From Firm-13 sp964617375 (lineage in GTDB: Bacteria; Bacillota; Clostridia; Saccharofermentanales; Saccharofermentanaceae): DNA of 64,000 bases. The notes below the pieces were generated by a model. It saw only the letters and a program-made list of their open reading frames with translations. It was not told the DNA's origin and ran no database searches. Of the stretch, positions 34,624-44,456 are shown piece after piece. Within the stretch, counting starts at the first letter, position 1. Each line of letters opens with the position of its first letter. The translations under genes and the position numbers were made by a program. Location: NCBI GenBank assembly GCA_964617375.1, contig CAZTXQ010000006.1:1-64000 (forward strand), written 5' to 3'.

Positions 34624-37596
34624 TTACAGTGCGATCTGTACTTCGTGTGTCTTTCCGTCTTCAAATACGGGAACCCGGATTCCGGAAACCGGCCTGCCGT
34701 CACATGTGATTTTGGCGCCTTCCTTTGTTCTCCGGAAGCCCGCCTGTTTCTGTACCGTGATATGGTAAGATGCCTTGCCCGAGTTTACCGTGATATCTTC
34801 GCCGGCATCCGCGCTCCTTAAGATCGGATCAAGAATCAGCGCGTCGCTTGTGAACTCGACACCGAAACCCATGAACATGCAAAGAAGAAGCCATGTCGAT
34901 GTTCCGGAAAGCGTCGGCCCGATATTCTCACCGGTCTCGGAGTTGTTGTACTGCGTGCAAAGTCTCGGATTCCCGCATGTCTCAAAAGGATTCTTAAGAG
35001 TCCGGTACGGGAGTATGCAGTCGATAACCCAGTACGCGGTCTCGGACAGGCGCTCGGCCAGGACGACATCCCCGACCGTCTTCGCGGCTTTCAGCATCGC
35101 TGCCGCCGCCATCATATTGGCGTGCTTGAAAATGCCGCCGTTTTCACGGTCACCGGTATAATAGAGAGCGACATCGATCTTGGGCGCGATCTTCGGATAA
35201 TCGACGCTCGAGCAGAGTCTGTATCCGAACGGAGTCTTCAAATATCGGTCGATCGAATCGAGCATGACCGTGATCTGGGATTCGGAAGCACAGTCGGACA
35301 GAACCGACCAGCTAAAATCATTGAGGAAATACGTGCCGGGGGCCCCTTCCTCGACCGCAAGTCCGTCACCGCCGGCACCCAAATACAGAAGGTCCGGTTT
35401 GGCGCTGCGGTTAAAGAGCACGCGCGCAAAGAAATCGTCCTTCCAGGCGACCTTCGTAAGGTTGTCCTTAAGCGTCCCCGAGAAAGCCTTCAGCTCGTCC
35501 GCATATGCCGCATCCCCGCAATTCGCGAAAATACCTATAGCCGCATCGACAGCTGTCTTCAGAAGGAATCCGTTCATGACAGATTCCGAATACTCCGATT
35601 CGAAAGGAACCTCGCCGTATGCTTTCCCGCTTGCTTCAAGCTGCTTCTTGTAGGCCAGTATCTTATCCGGTCCGGATACACAGTCGGGATCGACGCGGAG
35701 GCAGTCGTTCCAGTCGGCGCGGTCGATCAGCGGCAATCCGTGGCGACCTACGGAAATGTGACCCGAGTATGTAAGAATCGCCCGGATCGTCTCGAGAAGA
35801 CTTCTCTTCATGCCGTTCATTCCGGCGACGGGAAGCTCTTCTTCCATGAATGCGTAATCGCCGGTAAGGCTGACATAGCGGTCGAGAGCCTGCAGAAGCC
35901 AGAGCGAATCGTCGGACCACCAGCCCGGCTCCTTGCTCGTCCAGTAGAAATTGTGGTTGGCATACCCGTCAAAGGCCACATTGCCGGCCCACTCGCGGAG
36001 AAGCTTCTTGACGAAATCGATTCTGCCCATTCCCGCCATATAGTACATCGACGCGAAAATGTCCTGAATCTCGCGGAAACCGATCTCGCGATACCCCTTC
36101 TGTGTCCAGTCGAAAGAACGCGACACGAAGGTCTGGTAAAAGACCTGGAAGGGCAGATTGCTGTTGACGTACGCCTCGAAATCCTTGTCGTCGTGCGAAA
36201 TCTGAAGATAGGACGCGTAGGACTTGGTGAAAGCCTCGACGGAGAGAAGAACCTTGTCTACTTCGCCGGGCTTTTTGAAGCGCTCCAGGAGAGCCGAAAG
36301 CTCCGCTTTTACGGTCTCGTCTTCGACGAAGCCGGGATTTAAGACATAGGAGGACAGGCAGGTAAAGTGATCGGCTTCGGCCTTCGAACCCGCACGAACG
36401 GTAAAGGGTGCGGACAGCGCAAAGAAGCCGGGGCCTTTTCGCGAATGACGGTTCGAAAGACAGGCGAGATTCTCCGGTTGACTCAAGGTTCCCGATCCGA
36501 CAAACTCGCTGTACTTCGCGCAGAACTGGTCGGGGAATATGACCTCGCCGTCGCTGTGTACCATCATCGTCGCATAGCGTATATCGCCTTTGGTCCACTT
36601 CGGGTTCGGATTAAAGGAAATCGCGGCAATCTTCTCCTCTTCGTCGTAGAAAACCTCCGACTGCGCGACGACCGTCGTAAAAATGACGTCTTCACGCAGA
36701 GCGTGACATTCCGATGTTCCGAACATGCCGGTATAAACAAGCCTTACGTCCATATCGCGGGAAGAGTTGTTCTCGATCTCGATTTTCTGGACTTCGACGG
36801 CCATCGGAAGACGATCTTCCTGCGGAAGTATGAAAATCGTCCGACGGACCGTCAGGCCGATCTTCAGTCTGTATTCGATGACCGTGCGATTCTGCGAATG
36901 CGTGCAAAACGCTTCTTCGACACCTTCCTGTGTCGCCACACCGGAATAGAAGATCTGCTTGCCGTTCAAAGTAAGGTAGAACTGACGGTTCGCGGGAAAT
37001 CCGTTCTCCTCCGGAAGATAATCCCAGCGCGTCGCGAGCACCTGCGTATCCGCGTGTGACCGGAACGAACCGCCGCCTAAGCGATCCACGACGCTCTTGG
37101 GCGTACTCTGCAGCGGACGGTCAAAACCGATCCGGTTGCCGATCAGGAAATTCGTAAAGTAATGCGGACCGGGCGCGGGAGATTTAAGGTCCGAGGTATG
37201 CTCGCCCTGTCCGTTCAATGTGCCGCCCCATTTCATCGAATCCGCAAGAACAGCGAGTACGGATGCCTCTTCCTCCGGCTTCAGATCAACTTCGCGAACG
37301 ATACCGCCGTCCGTAACATAGAGCGAAACGCCGCCGTTATCCGACACGAAAAGTACGGAGCAATTGCTCTTGAAGAGCATGGTGAACAGGGAGTGTAATG
37401 TATCGGCCGCAAGCAGCGCGGAAATAACCGGTGTGGAAAAAGGAATTCCGGCCACTCCGGCAACCGGACCGCTGTGGTTGCCGTGAATAAACTGAGCGCT
37501 TATCGCACCCGAAACAGAGAGCGAAGCGAACTTCTCCTTGAGAGCAGCCTCAGCCGTAATACCCTGACCGCGGGCTCTTTTACTTGTTAAAGACAT
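34624..37596 (-). CDS. Cellodextrin phosphorylase (GH94)
   Basis: The 990-residue protein matches cellodextrin phosphorylases of cellulolytic clostridia in length and many blocks, such as PAPGPHYFTNFLIGNR, TPKSVVDRLGGGSFRSH, EENGFPANRQFYL, and DRADWNDCL, whose Asp near residue 625 is the catalytic acid. It splits longer beta-1,4-glucans with phosphate to glucose 1-phosphate. I choose the ATG at 37596 (MSLTSKR) because GGAGG lies just before it, overlapping an earlier ATG. There is no signal peptide, so it acts in the cytoplasm on imported oligomers. Confidence 0.92.
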   Translation of the reverse strand: MSLTSKRARGQGITAEAALKEKFASLSVSGAISAQFIHGNHSGPVAGVAGIPFSTPVISALLAADTLHSLFTMLFKSNCSVLFVSDNGGVSLYVTDGGIVREVDLKPEEEASVLAVLADSMKWGGTLNGQGEHTSDLKSPAPGPHYFTNFLIGNRIGFDRPLQSTPKSVVDRLGGGSFRSHADTQVLATRWDYLPEENGFPANRQFYLTLNGKQIFYSGVATQEGVEEAFCTHSQNRTVIEYRLKIGLTVRRTIFILPQEDRLPMAVEVQKIEIENNSSRDMDVRLVYTGMFGTSECHALREDVIFTTVVAQSEVFYDEEEKIAAISFNPNPKWTKGDIRYATMMVHSDGEVIFPDQFCAKYSEFVGSGTLSQPENLACLSNRHSRKGPGFFALSAPFTVRAGSKAEADHFTCLSSYVLNPGFVEDETVKAELSALLERFKKPGEVDKVLLSVEAFTKSYASYLQISHDDKDFEAYVNSNLPFQVFYQTFVSRSFDWTQKGYREIGFREIQDIFASMYYMAGMGRIDFVKKLLREWAGNVAFDGYANHNFYWTSKEPGWWSDDSLWLLQALDRYVSLTGDYAFMEEELPVAGMNGMKRSLLETIRAILTYSGHISVGRHGLPLIDRADWNDCLRVDPDCVSGPDKILAYKKQLEASGKAYGEVPFESEYSESVMNGFLLKTAVDAAIGIFANCGDAAYADELKAFSGTLKDNLTKVAWKDDFFARVLFNRSAKPDLLYLGAGGDGLAVEEGAPGTYFLNDFSWSVLSDCASESQITVMLDSIDRYLKTPFGYRLCSSVDYPKIAPKIDVALYYTGDRENGGIFKHANMMAAAAMLKAAKTVGDVVLAERLSETAYWVIDCILPYRTLKNPFETCGNPRLCTQYNNSETGENIGPTLSGTSTWLLLCMFMGFGVEFTSDALILDPILRSADAGEDITVNSGKASYHITVQKQAGFRRTKEGAKITCDGRPVSGIRVPVFEDGKTHEVQIAL

Positions 37597-37648
37597 AAGT
37601 ACCTCCATCGTATTTGCATTCGTTTATGTATGCGACTGTAATTTCCGA

Positions 37649-38641
37649 TCAAAGTACCCCCGGACCGCTTGCGAGCGCGCCTTTAAGGGGCGTCTCGCGC
37701 TTGCTGTGAAGAAGGATAAAGGAAAGAACATCGTTATATACTTCCTCACGGTTTATCTCGTTGTGCATCTCATGGCGTCCGGACGGATAAAGCTTCAATA
37801 CCGTCTCGTGTCCGGTCTCCTCGTACCAATTCTTCAGAATCTTCGGGCCCCGGCCGTATTCGCCGACGGGGTCATCTTCGCCCGAGAAAATGAAGACCGG
37901 CACATCCTTCGGAACAACGCCCGTCCAGTTCCTGCCCCCGCTCTCCTTCGTAAGAGCCGCCAGATCGGCCATACCCGCCGCTTTAAAGGTGAAGGTACAT
38001 CCGGGATCGGACATATAGGCGTCGACAATTTTATCATCGCGGCTGAGCCAGTCGTCGATCGTACGGGCCGGCTTGATCCTGCTGTTGTTGCCGGCAAAGC
38101 CCATATTCTGTAGAAATTTGCCCTTGGATTTGGGCCCGAGAAAAAGACACTGCGTCCGCGCGAGCACGACGCCCAGACCCGCTTTGCGGTTACCGGCTGT
38201 CGTTCCGGAAAGAAGGATGCCGGAAAGCCCCGCGGCCTTTGTACGCTTTGCGTAGCAGGAAGCAATAAAGGATCCCATGCTGTGTCCGTAGAGAAAGACC
38301 GGAAGGCCGGACAAACCGTCCCCGGCCAGAAGATCGTTCATTTGGGTGCGGACGGTCGCAACATCCTCCATCAACCGGTCGACGCCGTTTTTCGCGCCGA
38401 AAAATCCACGCTCGGCTTCATCAGGTGTCGTCAGTCCGTGTCCGCGCAAATCAAAGGCAAAGAACCGGATTCCTTTTCCTGCGAGAAAAGAAGCGTAGGC
38501 ATCATAACGGCCGTAATATTCGAGCATACCGTGGATAAACAGTACGGCTGCCTTCGCCTCAACGGCGGAATCACTCCAGTACATTCCACGAACCGCAAGT
38601 CCGTCACTTGCCGTGCATGTAAAAGTTGTTTTCTCAAGCAT
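37649..38641 (-). CDS. Alpha/beta hydrolase, lysophospholipase/monoglyceride lipase-like
   Basis: The 330-residue protein has the oxyanion region LFIHGMLEYYGRY, the nucleophile elbow YGHSMGSF, an acid candidate in SGEDDPVGEYG and the His in SGRHEMHNE. This is the PldB/Hydrolase_4 group. The start at 38641 (MLEKTTF) is preceded by GGAGGGGGG. The substrate is likely a lipid ester but is unproven. It lies between mnmA and the phosphorylase. Confidence 0.85.
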   Translation of the reverse strand: MLEKTTFTCTASDGLAVRGMYWSDSAVEAKAAVLFIHGMLEYYGRYDAYASFLAGKGIRFFAFDLRGHGLTTPDEAERGFFGAKNGVDRLMEDVATVRTQMNDLLAGDGLSGLPVFLYGHSMGSFIASCYAKRTKAAGLSGILLSGTTAGNRKAGLGVVLARTQCLFLGPKSKGKFLQNMGFAGNNSRIKPARTIDDWLSRDDKIVDAYMSDPGCTFTFKAAGMADLAALTKESGGRNWTGVVPKDVPVFIFSGEDDPVGEYGRGPKILKNWYEETGHETVLKLYPSGRHEMHNEINREEVYNDVLSFILLHSKRETPLKGALASGPGVL

Positions 38642-38700
38642 AGGATGCCCCCCTCCCGCTTCGCCTTCATACATTTTATCAATCAGGATTTCCGTTACTA

Positions 38701-39834
38701 TTATAAGCCTTTTACATCCATATTTGTTTGTTCGGATGACTCGATAATCGCGCCGCCGAGAACGAAATTTCCCTGATAAAACACTACCGACTGGCCGGGA
38801 GTGATCGCGCGGACCGGCTTCTCGAAAACGACTCGTACAAGACCGTCCTCCGGTGCGCTGAGGATAGCCGGAACCGCCTTGGCCGAGTACCGGATCTTGG
38901 CTTCTATTGCAAGCGGATACACGGGCGGAACCGTGGATATCAGATGCATCTGCCCTGCGGTCAGCGCATTATGGTAGAGGTCAAGGTCCGAGCCCAGAAT
39001 GACCCGATTGTTCTCCCTGTCGATCGCCAGCACGAAAAGCGGATCTTTAGCAGCGATGCCAATTCCCTTTCTCTGTCCGACGGTATAGTGGATGATGCCG
39101 CGGTGCCGTCCGAGAACGCGCCCGTTTACATCGGTAAAATCTCCCGGGGCACTCTTCTCGCCGGTTCTCGTCTCAATAAAATTCGAGTAGGAATTGTCCT
39201 TTACGAAGCAGATCTCCTGGCTGTCGGGCTTGTGTGCGATCGGAAGTCCCGCCTCTTCGGCCATTTTCCGGATTTCCTTCTTGTCGTAATCGGCAATCGG
39301 CAGGAGAAGATGTTCGAGCTGGTGCTGATTCAGACGGTATAAGGCATACGTCTGGTCCTTGGGATTGTCGGAATCACCCAGAAGTTCATACTCATTCTTC
39401 GTTTCCGTGAAGCGGATGCGCGCATAATGGCCGGTCGCAAGATAATCGAATCCCATCGCGAGCGCCTTTTCGAGCATTGCCTCAAACTTAATCTTCCAGT
39501 TGCACGCAATGCAGGGATTCGGCGTCCGGCCCCGCTGATATTCGCTGACAAACGGCGAAATGACATTCTCTTCAAAGATCGATTTGAAATTCAGGACATA
39601 ATACGGTATGTCCAGCGCGTTCGCCACGCGGCGCGCGTCGTCGACGGCCGAAAGCGAACAGCATCCGACATCGGCACGGACTTCGGCATCCGGCTCATCC
39701 GGCCAGATCTGAAGGGTAGCGCCCGTAACATCATAGCCCTGGCGTTTGAGGATGAGCGCGGCCACGGAGCTGTCTACTCCGCCGCTCATCGCAACCAGAA
39801 CTCTTTTTTTGCCGGTCTTGCCCGTGTCGCACAT
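38701..39834 (-). CDS. mnmA: tRNA-specific 2-thiouridylase
   Basis: The 377-residue enzyme has the PP-loop AMSGGVDSSVAAL (near residues 15-27), the catalytic Cys in TPNPCIACNWKIKF and the second Cys in DSQEICFV, with TGHYARI between. It thiolates U34 of Lys, Glu and Gln tRNAs. The ATG at 39834 is preceded by GAGGTG and by a strong promoter. Confidence 0.96.
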   Translation of the reverse strand: MCDTGKTGKKRVLVAMSGGVDSSVAALILKRQGYDVTGATLQIWPDEPDAEVRADVGCCSLSAVDDARRVANALDIPYYVLNFKSIFEENVISPFVSEYQRGRTPNPCIACNWKIKFEAMLEKALAMGFDYLATGHYARIRFTETKNEYELLGDSDNPKDQTYALYRLNQHQLEHLLLPIADYDKKEIRKMAEEAGLPIAHKPDSQEICFVKDNSYSNFIETRTGEKSAPGDFTDVNGRVLGRHRGIIHYTVGQRKGIGIAAKDPLFVLAIDRENNRVILGSDLDLYHNALTAGQMHLISTVPPVYPLAIEAKIRYSAKAVPAILSAPEDGLVRVVFEKPVRAITPGQSVVFYQGNFVLGGAIIESSEQTNMDVKGL

Positions 39835-39871
39835 ATGGTCACCTCACATCAGGGGTTAATCTTCTCCCCCA

Positions 39872-39900
39872 ATTACAGCGAAAAGTGAATTGTTTGTCAA
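39872..39900 (-). promoter_or_regulatory. Promoter of mnmA
   Basis: A perfect TTGACA (39895-39900) and TGTAAT (39872-39877) are spaced by 17 bases on the minus strand. The -35 overlaps the stop codon of the preceding ABC ATPase gene. Confidence 0.7.
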
Positions 39901-40889
39901 GAAATCCCGTGATCGGACGGATAAAGAACGATATGACCGTCTTCAAGTTCTACCCGCATCATACCCTTGCCGTCGATCCCGAGCGATTTCAGATACTCAT
40001 GCGGTATCTGAAGCCGGCCTGCGCGGTCGACTACGGCGAGTTCCTGATGCGAGCTCTTGCCGAAGCGGGTCTCATCCTCACCAGGCTCCTGGATTTCGGC
40101 TTCATAATCCCCGTCCGGAAGAAAGACTCCAGCATTCCCGGCATCGTCCCCGTCATCCTCTTCACCGCCCTGACCGGCGTACGCGGATGCGGGACGCATG
40201 TTCGGGCGCAGGATTGAACGGTATTCACTGCTCGTTTTGCCGTCGCGGATTGCGACGACGCGGCTGACCTGTCTCGAGAGCTGCATGTCGTGCGTGACGA
40301 TCACGATCGTCTGCTTCTGTTCCGTCTGAAGGCGCCTGAAAATCGCCATAATATCCGCGGCTGTCTTGGTGTCGACCGAACCGGTCGGTTCGTCGGCCAG
40401 CAGAAGACGCGGTTTATTGGAAAGGGCAATTGCGATTGCAATTCTCTGCTGTTCGCCGCCCGACATCTCCTGCATCCGGTTGTTCTTTTTCTTCGAAAGT
40501 CCCACCTGATCGATCAGTTCAAGAGCTCTCTCTCTCCGGTTCTTCGTTTTCGAAAACACCATCGGCAGCTCTATGTTCTGCAGGGCGGTCAGATACGGAA
40601 TCAGATTTCTTCCGTTATTCTGCCAGACAAATCCGACGGTGTGCCGTTTATACTGAACCAGATCCTTTGCCGAGGCCTTCAGCATATCTTTCCCGTCTAC
40701 GAGAAGTCTGCCGGCCGTCGGGCGGTCCAATCCTCCGAGCATATTGAGAAGCGTCGATTTTCCGCTGCCGCTGTTGCCGATAATCGCCATCAGCTCGCCG
40801 TCGTCGACAGTCAGGTCAAGCCCCTGAAGCGCCAGAACTTCGAATTCTTTCGTCTTATAGATCTTTACCAGATTCTCGCAGTCAATCAT
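39897..40889 (-). CDS. MacB/LolD-type ABC ATPase fused to a C-terminal AbrB-like domain
   Basis: I start at the ATG at 40889 (MIDCENLVKIYK), which overlaps the previous stop (ATGA) and has GGGGTGG upstream. Residues 1-225 are an ABC ATPase: Walker A GNSGSGKST, signature MSGGEQQR, Walker B LLLADEPTGSVD. A linker rich in Asp, Glu and Gly follows. Residues of about 280-325 (AVVDRAGRLQIPHEYLKSLGI, then VELEDGHIVLYP) match the swapped-hairpin fold of AbrB/SpoVT/MazE DNA-binding proteins. The fusion is unusual. It is the last gene of an export operon. Confidence 0.87.
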   Translation of the reverse strand: MIDCENLVKIYKTKEFEVLALQGLDLTVDDGELMAIIGNSGSGKSTLLNMLGGLDRPTAGRLLVDGKDMLKASAKDLVQYKRHTVGFVWQNNGRNLIPYLTALQNIELPMVFSKTKNRRERALELIDQVGLSKKKNNRMQEMSGGEQQRIAIAIALSNKPRLLLADEPTGSVDTKTAADIMAIFRRLQTEQKQTIVIVTHDMQLSRQVSRVVAIRDGKTSSEYRSILRPNMRPASAYAGQGGEEDDGDDAGNAGVFLPDGDYEAEIQEPGEDETRFGKSSHQELAVVDRAGRLQIPHEYLKSLGIDGKGMMRVELEDGHIVLYPSDHGIS

Positions 40890-41560
40890 GCGATCACCAC
40901 CCCGTCTTCCAGAAGATACACCCGGTCGGCACACTTCATCAGGTGTGGATCATGCGTCGTCATGACCACGGTGAGCTTCTCCGTTTCGACGACTTTCCGA
41001 AACAGTCGCATAATCTGCTCGCCCATGTTCGAATCAAGTTCGGCCGTCGGTTCGTCCGCGAAAATGATACTCGGCCGGCCTGCGATGGCTCTTGCAATAG
41101 CGACACGCTGCTGCTCGCCTCCGGACAACTCCTGTACACGATGCTTCATGCGCGATAAAAGGCCGACCAGATCAAGGGCCTCACGAACGCGCTTATCCCT
41201 GTCTTTTGAAGGATAGCGCGCGACACGGAGTGCGAAATCAACGTTCTCGTACGCCGTCATATTGCCGATCAAGGCCACGGACTGAAAGACAAAAGCATAT
41301 TTGGTTCTCCGGAGCTCGTCTCTTTTCCGGTCGGGCAGCTTGGTAATATCTTTGCCCTCGAAAAAGATTTCTCCGGTCGTCGGCATATCAAGTGCCGAAA
41401 GGAGATTGAGAAGCGTCGTTTTTCCGGAACCGGAACGGCCCCGGAGAATGGTCAGAGTACCTTCTTCGATCGCTATATCAATATTTTTAAGAACCAGAAC
41501 CTTGTTTCCGCCTGATCCGAAGCTTCTGGTTACTTTTTCGACTCGCATTATATCTGCCAT
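40886..41560 (-). CDS. ABC transporter ATPase (MacB/LolD type)
   Basis: The 224-residue protein, starting at the ATG at 41560 (MADIMRVEKVTRSFG) with GGAGGG upstream, has Walker A GRSGSGKTT, signature LSGGEQQRVAIARA and Walker B IIFADEPTAELD. It pairs with the large FtsX-like permease 13 bases upstream. A second ATPase gene follows directly, so the transporter may use two different ATPases. Confidence 0.92.
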   Translation of the reverse strand: MADIMRVEKVTRSFGSGGNKVLVLKNIDIAIEEGTLTILRGRSGSGKTTLLNLLSALDMPTTGEIFFEGKDITKLPDRKRDELRRTKYAFVFQSVALIGNMTAYENVDFALRVARYPSKDRDKRVREALDLVGLLSRMKHRVQELSGGEQQRVAIARAIAGRPSIIFADEPTAELDSNMGEQIMRLFRKVVETEKLTVVMTTHDPHLMKCADRVYLLEDGVVIA

Positions 41561-41573
41561 CTTACGTCCCTCC

Positions 41574-44441
41574 TCACTCTTCTCCAAGCTTGACAGCCTG
41601 GTCGATTCGAATCTTCAGCATAAGTCTGGACAGAATGATGAAGCAGATCAGAAGAATCGCGCCGAGTATCGTGTAAATCTTTATGTAATCGGACGCCAGA
41701 GTGACAATTTTGAAGGGTATCGAGCTTCCTTCCGAGTGGTTCAGGATCTTGAAAAGAGGCAGATACAGAGAAGAAGTCACGTCGCCGATCAGGATTCCCA
41801 TAACGATGGATACACCCGAAATCATGATCTGCTCGGCGCCGATAATTCCGAGAATGGACTTTTTGCTCATACCCATGGCTCGGTAGATACCGAATTGCAG
41901 GACGCGTCCCTGAATGGAAACGATCCAGTAAATCAGAAAGCCAACCGCACAGATCAGCATCGACACGATGAATCCCAAACTCAACGCACCGTTCAAGCCC
42001 TGAAGCTGCGGGTCGTTCTTAACGTTTGCTATGCTCTGCGTCTCCGAATCGATGGATTCGACGACAATTTTTTTCGCCGAAATCTGGTCGTAGACGCTCT
42101 GGTCCGTTGCATCCGGAGCCTTTTTGACCCAAACCTCATATGGTATAACCGGATTCTTGAGCTGATAATAATTCAGATTCATGATGATAAAGCTGTTGTA
42201 GACCAGCTGCCCTTCTTCGGTGACATAGGTGGCAGGAAGTCCCGGCCAGTATGCAACGACACCCAGAACCGTCACGGGCACTTCCGTCCCGCCGTCCACC
42301 GAGAATTGAAGAATATCGCCGGCTGTGACACCTAAGGACTCCGAAACCTTCTGCGAGATAACCACATAACCCTGATTTTCGGTCATGGCGTTCAGGTATG
42401 CGTTGATCGGACTCGGAAGAATATCGCTCCTGGTCCAGACCACCTGCCCGAAATCCGACGGATCTATACCCATTACCGTAAAGTTGACCACACGCTTGTC
42501 AAGGAAAGTGAGTTTGTTGTTGTTTTTTACTTTGAGGACGCGAGTCACCTTTTCGACGCCGTCCATCGAGACAAAGCGCTTCAAGGGCGGCTCTTCGAAA
42601 TGCGTGTCTTTCGTCGCCGAATTGTCCAAAGTAGGCACAAACGCAGATGCGGTAGATCCGTCCGCATTGTACTCCGTCCATTGTTCGCGAATGACAAGAT
42701 CTGCACCTACCGATTCGGATACCTCATCCTCGGAGTTCTGGTTGATTGTGCGTGCGGCATTCGCGTTGAAAATACCGACGGAAAGCGCAAGTACCATAAA
42801 GAGCATCAGGAACTGTTCGCGTCCGTCCGTGCGGCTGACCTGAAGAAAGGACGTATACATGACGGGCGACCATCGCTTTTTGCCGAGAAAATAGAAAAAG
42901 CGGATGATGAGCGGGTATACGCGAAGAAACAGCATACCCGAACCCATAATAAACAGTGTCGACGCCAGGAAAAGAAGCGAGTTGTTCTTGCTGACAAAGC
43001 TCGTCTCGTCCTTAAGTGACGATTGAATCTGAAAATAGAGATATGCGGAGATACCCAAAAGTATGATATCCAGGAAATAGCGCTGCCAGACCGGTGCCCG
43101 CATGCGTCTCGAAACGGTGCGTTTGGTCTCGACGATGCCCTTCCGGGCAAGAACAAATACGGGTATCAGCGTAACTGCGACAAAGAACAGCATCGCAAGT
43201 GCCGAATAGATCAAAGCCTCCGTGCTGATGGCTACGGGAAGCGCCGTACGTCCGACAAACGTGAGAAAGCCGTTGGAAGCTCCCAGAACTTTGCACATAA
43301 GAAGGCCCAGCGCCGGGCCGACGATAAACGAGACGGCCGCCAGGAGACTGTATTCAATCAGATACAGGACGACGATCCGTCCTTTTCCGGCACCGCGGCT
43401 CTCCATGACGGATATACTTGTCTTATCCGTCGTCACCATAAGCTGCGAAACCATATAGATATAAAAGGCCAGCATCAGAACAATCGGTACGAACAGGATC
43501 TGAAGCGATGTCTGCAGTTCGGCTTTATACGCCGGATATTCCTGCATAATATCGGTGAACGTACAGACGAGCTCGATCTTCTTGTCCAATTCCTTCGTCC
43601 GGTTGATCGAATCATTATAGACGTCAAGAACACTTTGGGCATCCGTAAACAAGAACTTGTAATAGTCATAGCAGCTCCACCAGGTATAGTTCACGAGGTT
43701 GCGGGGAAGATTGGTTTCGGCTTCCGTCATCAGCGTGTCGAAATCCATAATGACACCATTACCGAAGGTATCGAGCGATATATACCAGTACGGATCGGAG
43801 AGGTTCTTCGCTTCAACGACACCTACGATCTTAATCTTAAATATATCGGTGGCATCCTTGCTGTATAGATCGGTCTTCAGACGGATCTCCTGATCAAGCG
43901 TATAACCCTTTTGTTTCATGGCGCTCTCGGTAACGACGACCTCGTAGAGATTCTTGTCGCCCGTCGCTGCCGGCATGCGGCCCGCTACGATCTGAATCTT
44001 GTCGGCCATACCGGAGATCGCATTGAGCGTCAAGGTCGAAACTTCCGTCTCACCGGCTTCCGCTGTGTCTTTTTCGTAAAAAATATTGGCGAGCGAAATC
44101 ATTTCGGCTGTCATCTGAGACGAGTACGGCATGCCCGCAAGAACCGCCGCACCCTCTTCCCTGATCTTTCCGATCGAAGTAAAAGTACCGCGGTAACGGG
44201 TTTTCTCGGGATCACTCGTATCGGTCGAGTAGCGGTATGATTTGTTGAATGCGTAATAACCCGAATATATCTGTTCCGTCGTCTGGCGCTTTTCGAGCTG
44301 CTTGATAAACATGCGCTGCAGAATTCCTTTAGTGTAAATCGGAATCGATGCAAACATGCCGACAACCAGAATGCAGCCCAGAAGAAGACACAGAACCTTC
44401 CACAGATTGCTCTTCATTTTCTGTATAACATATGAAAACAC
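41574..44441 (-). CDS. Large FtsX-like ABC permease
   Basis: The 955-residue membrane protein has an N-terminal helix (about 15-35), a large extracellular region, a cluster of helices near residues 310-500, a second extracellular domain (about 570-800) and a final FtsX-type helix bundle (about 830-945). This is the duplicated architecture of MacB-like permeases that export peptides, antibiotics or lipids. It is translated just after the HlyD-like adaptor gene. Substrate is unknown. Confidence 0.87.
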   Translation of the reverse strand: MFSYVIQKMKSNLWKVLCLLLGCILVVGMFASIPIYTKGILQRMFIKQLEKRQTTEQIYSGYYAFNKSYRYSTDTSDPEKTRYRGTFTSIGKIREEGAAVLAGMPYSSQMTAEMISLANIFYEKDTAEAGETEVSTLTLNAISGMADKIQIVAGRMPAATGDKNLYEVVVTESAMKQKGYTLDQEIRLKTDLYSKDATDIFKIKIVGVVEAKNLSDPYWYISLDTFGNGVIMDFDTLMTEAETNLPRNLVNYTWWSCYDYYKFLFTDAQSVLDVYNDSINRTKELDKKIELVCTFTDIMQEYPAYKAELQTSLQILFVPIVLMLAFYIYMVSQLMVTTDKTSISVMESRGAGKGRIVVLYLIEYSLLAAVSFIVGPALGLLMCKVLGASNGFLTFVGRTALPVAISTEALIYSALAMLFFVAVTLIPVFVLARKGIVETKRTVSRRMRAPVWQRYFLDIILLGISAYLYFQIQSSLKDETSFVSKNNSLLFLASTLFIMGSGMLFLRVYPLIIRFFYFLGKKRWSPVMYTSFLQVSRTDGREQFLMLFMVLALSVGIFNANAARTINQNSEDEVSESVGADLVIREQWTEYNADGSTASAFVPTLDNSATKDTHFEEPPLKRFVSMDGVEKVTRVLKVKNNNKLTFLDKRVVNFTVMGIDPSDFGQVVWTRSDILPSPINAYLNAMTENQGYVVISQKVSESLGVTAGDILQFSVDGGTEVPVTVLGVVAYWPGLPATYVTEEGQLVYNSFIIMNLNYYQLKNPVIPYEVWVKKAPDATDQSVYDQISAKKIVVESIDSETQSIANVKNDPQLQGLNGALSLGFIVSMLICAVGFLIYWIVSIQGRVLQFGIYRAMGMSKKSILGIIGAEQIMISGVSIVMGILIGDVTSSLYLPLFKILNHSEGSSIPFKIVTLASDYIKIYTILGAILLICFIILSRLMLKIRIDQAVKLGEE

Positions 44442-44456
44442 GTAAGATGCCTCCGA

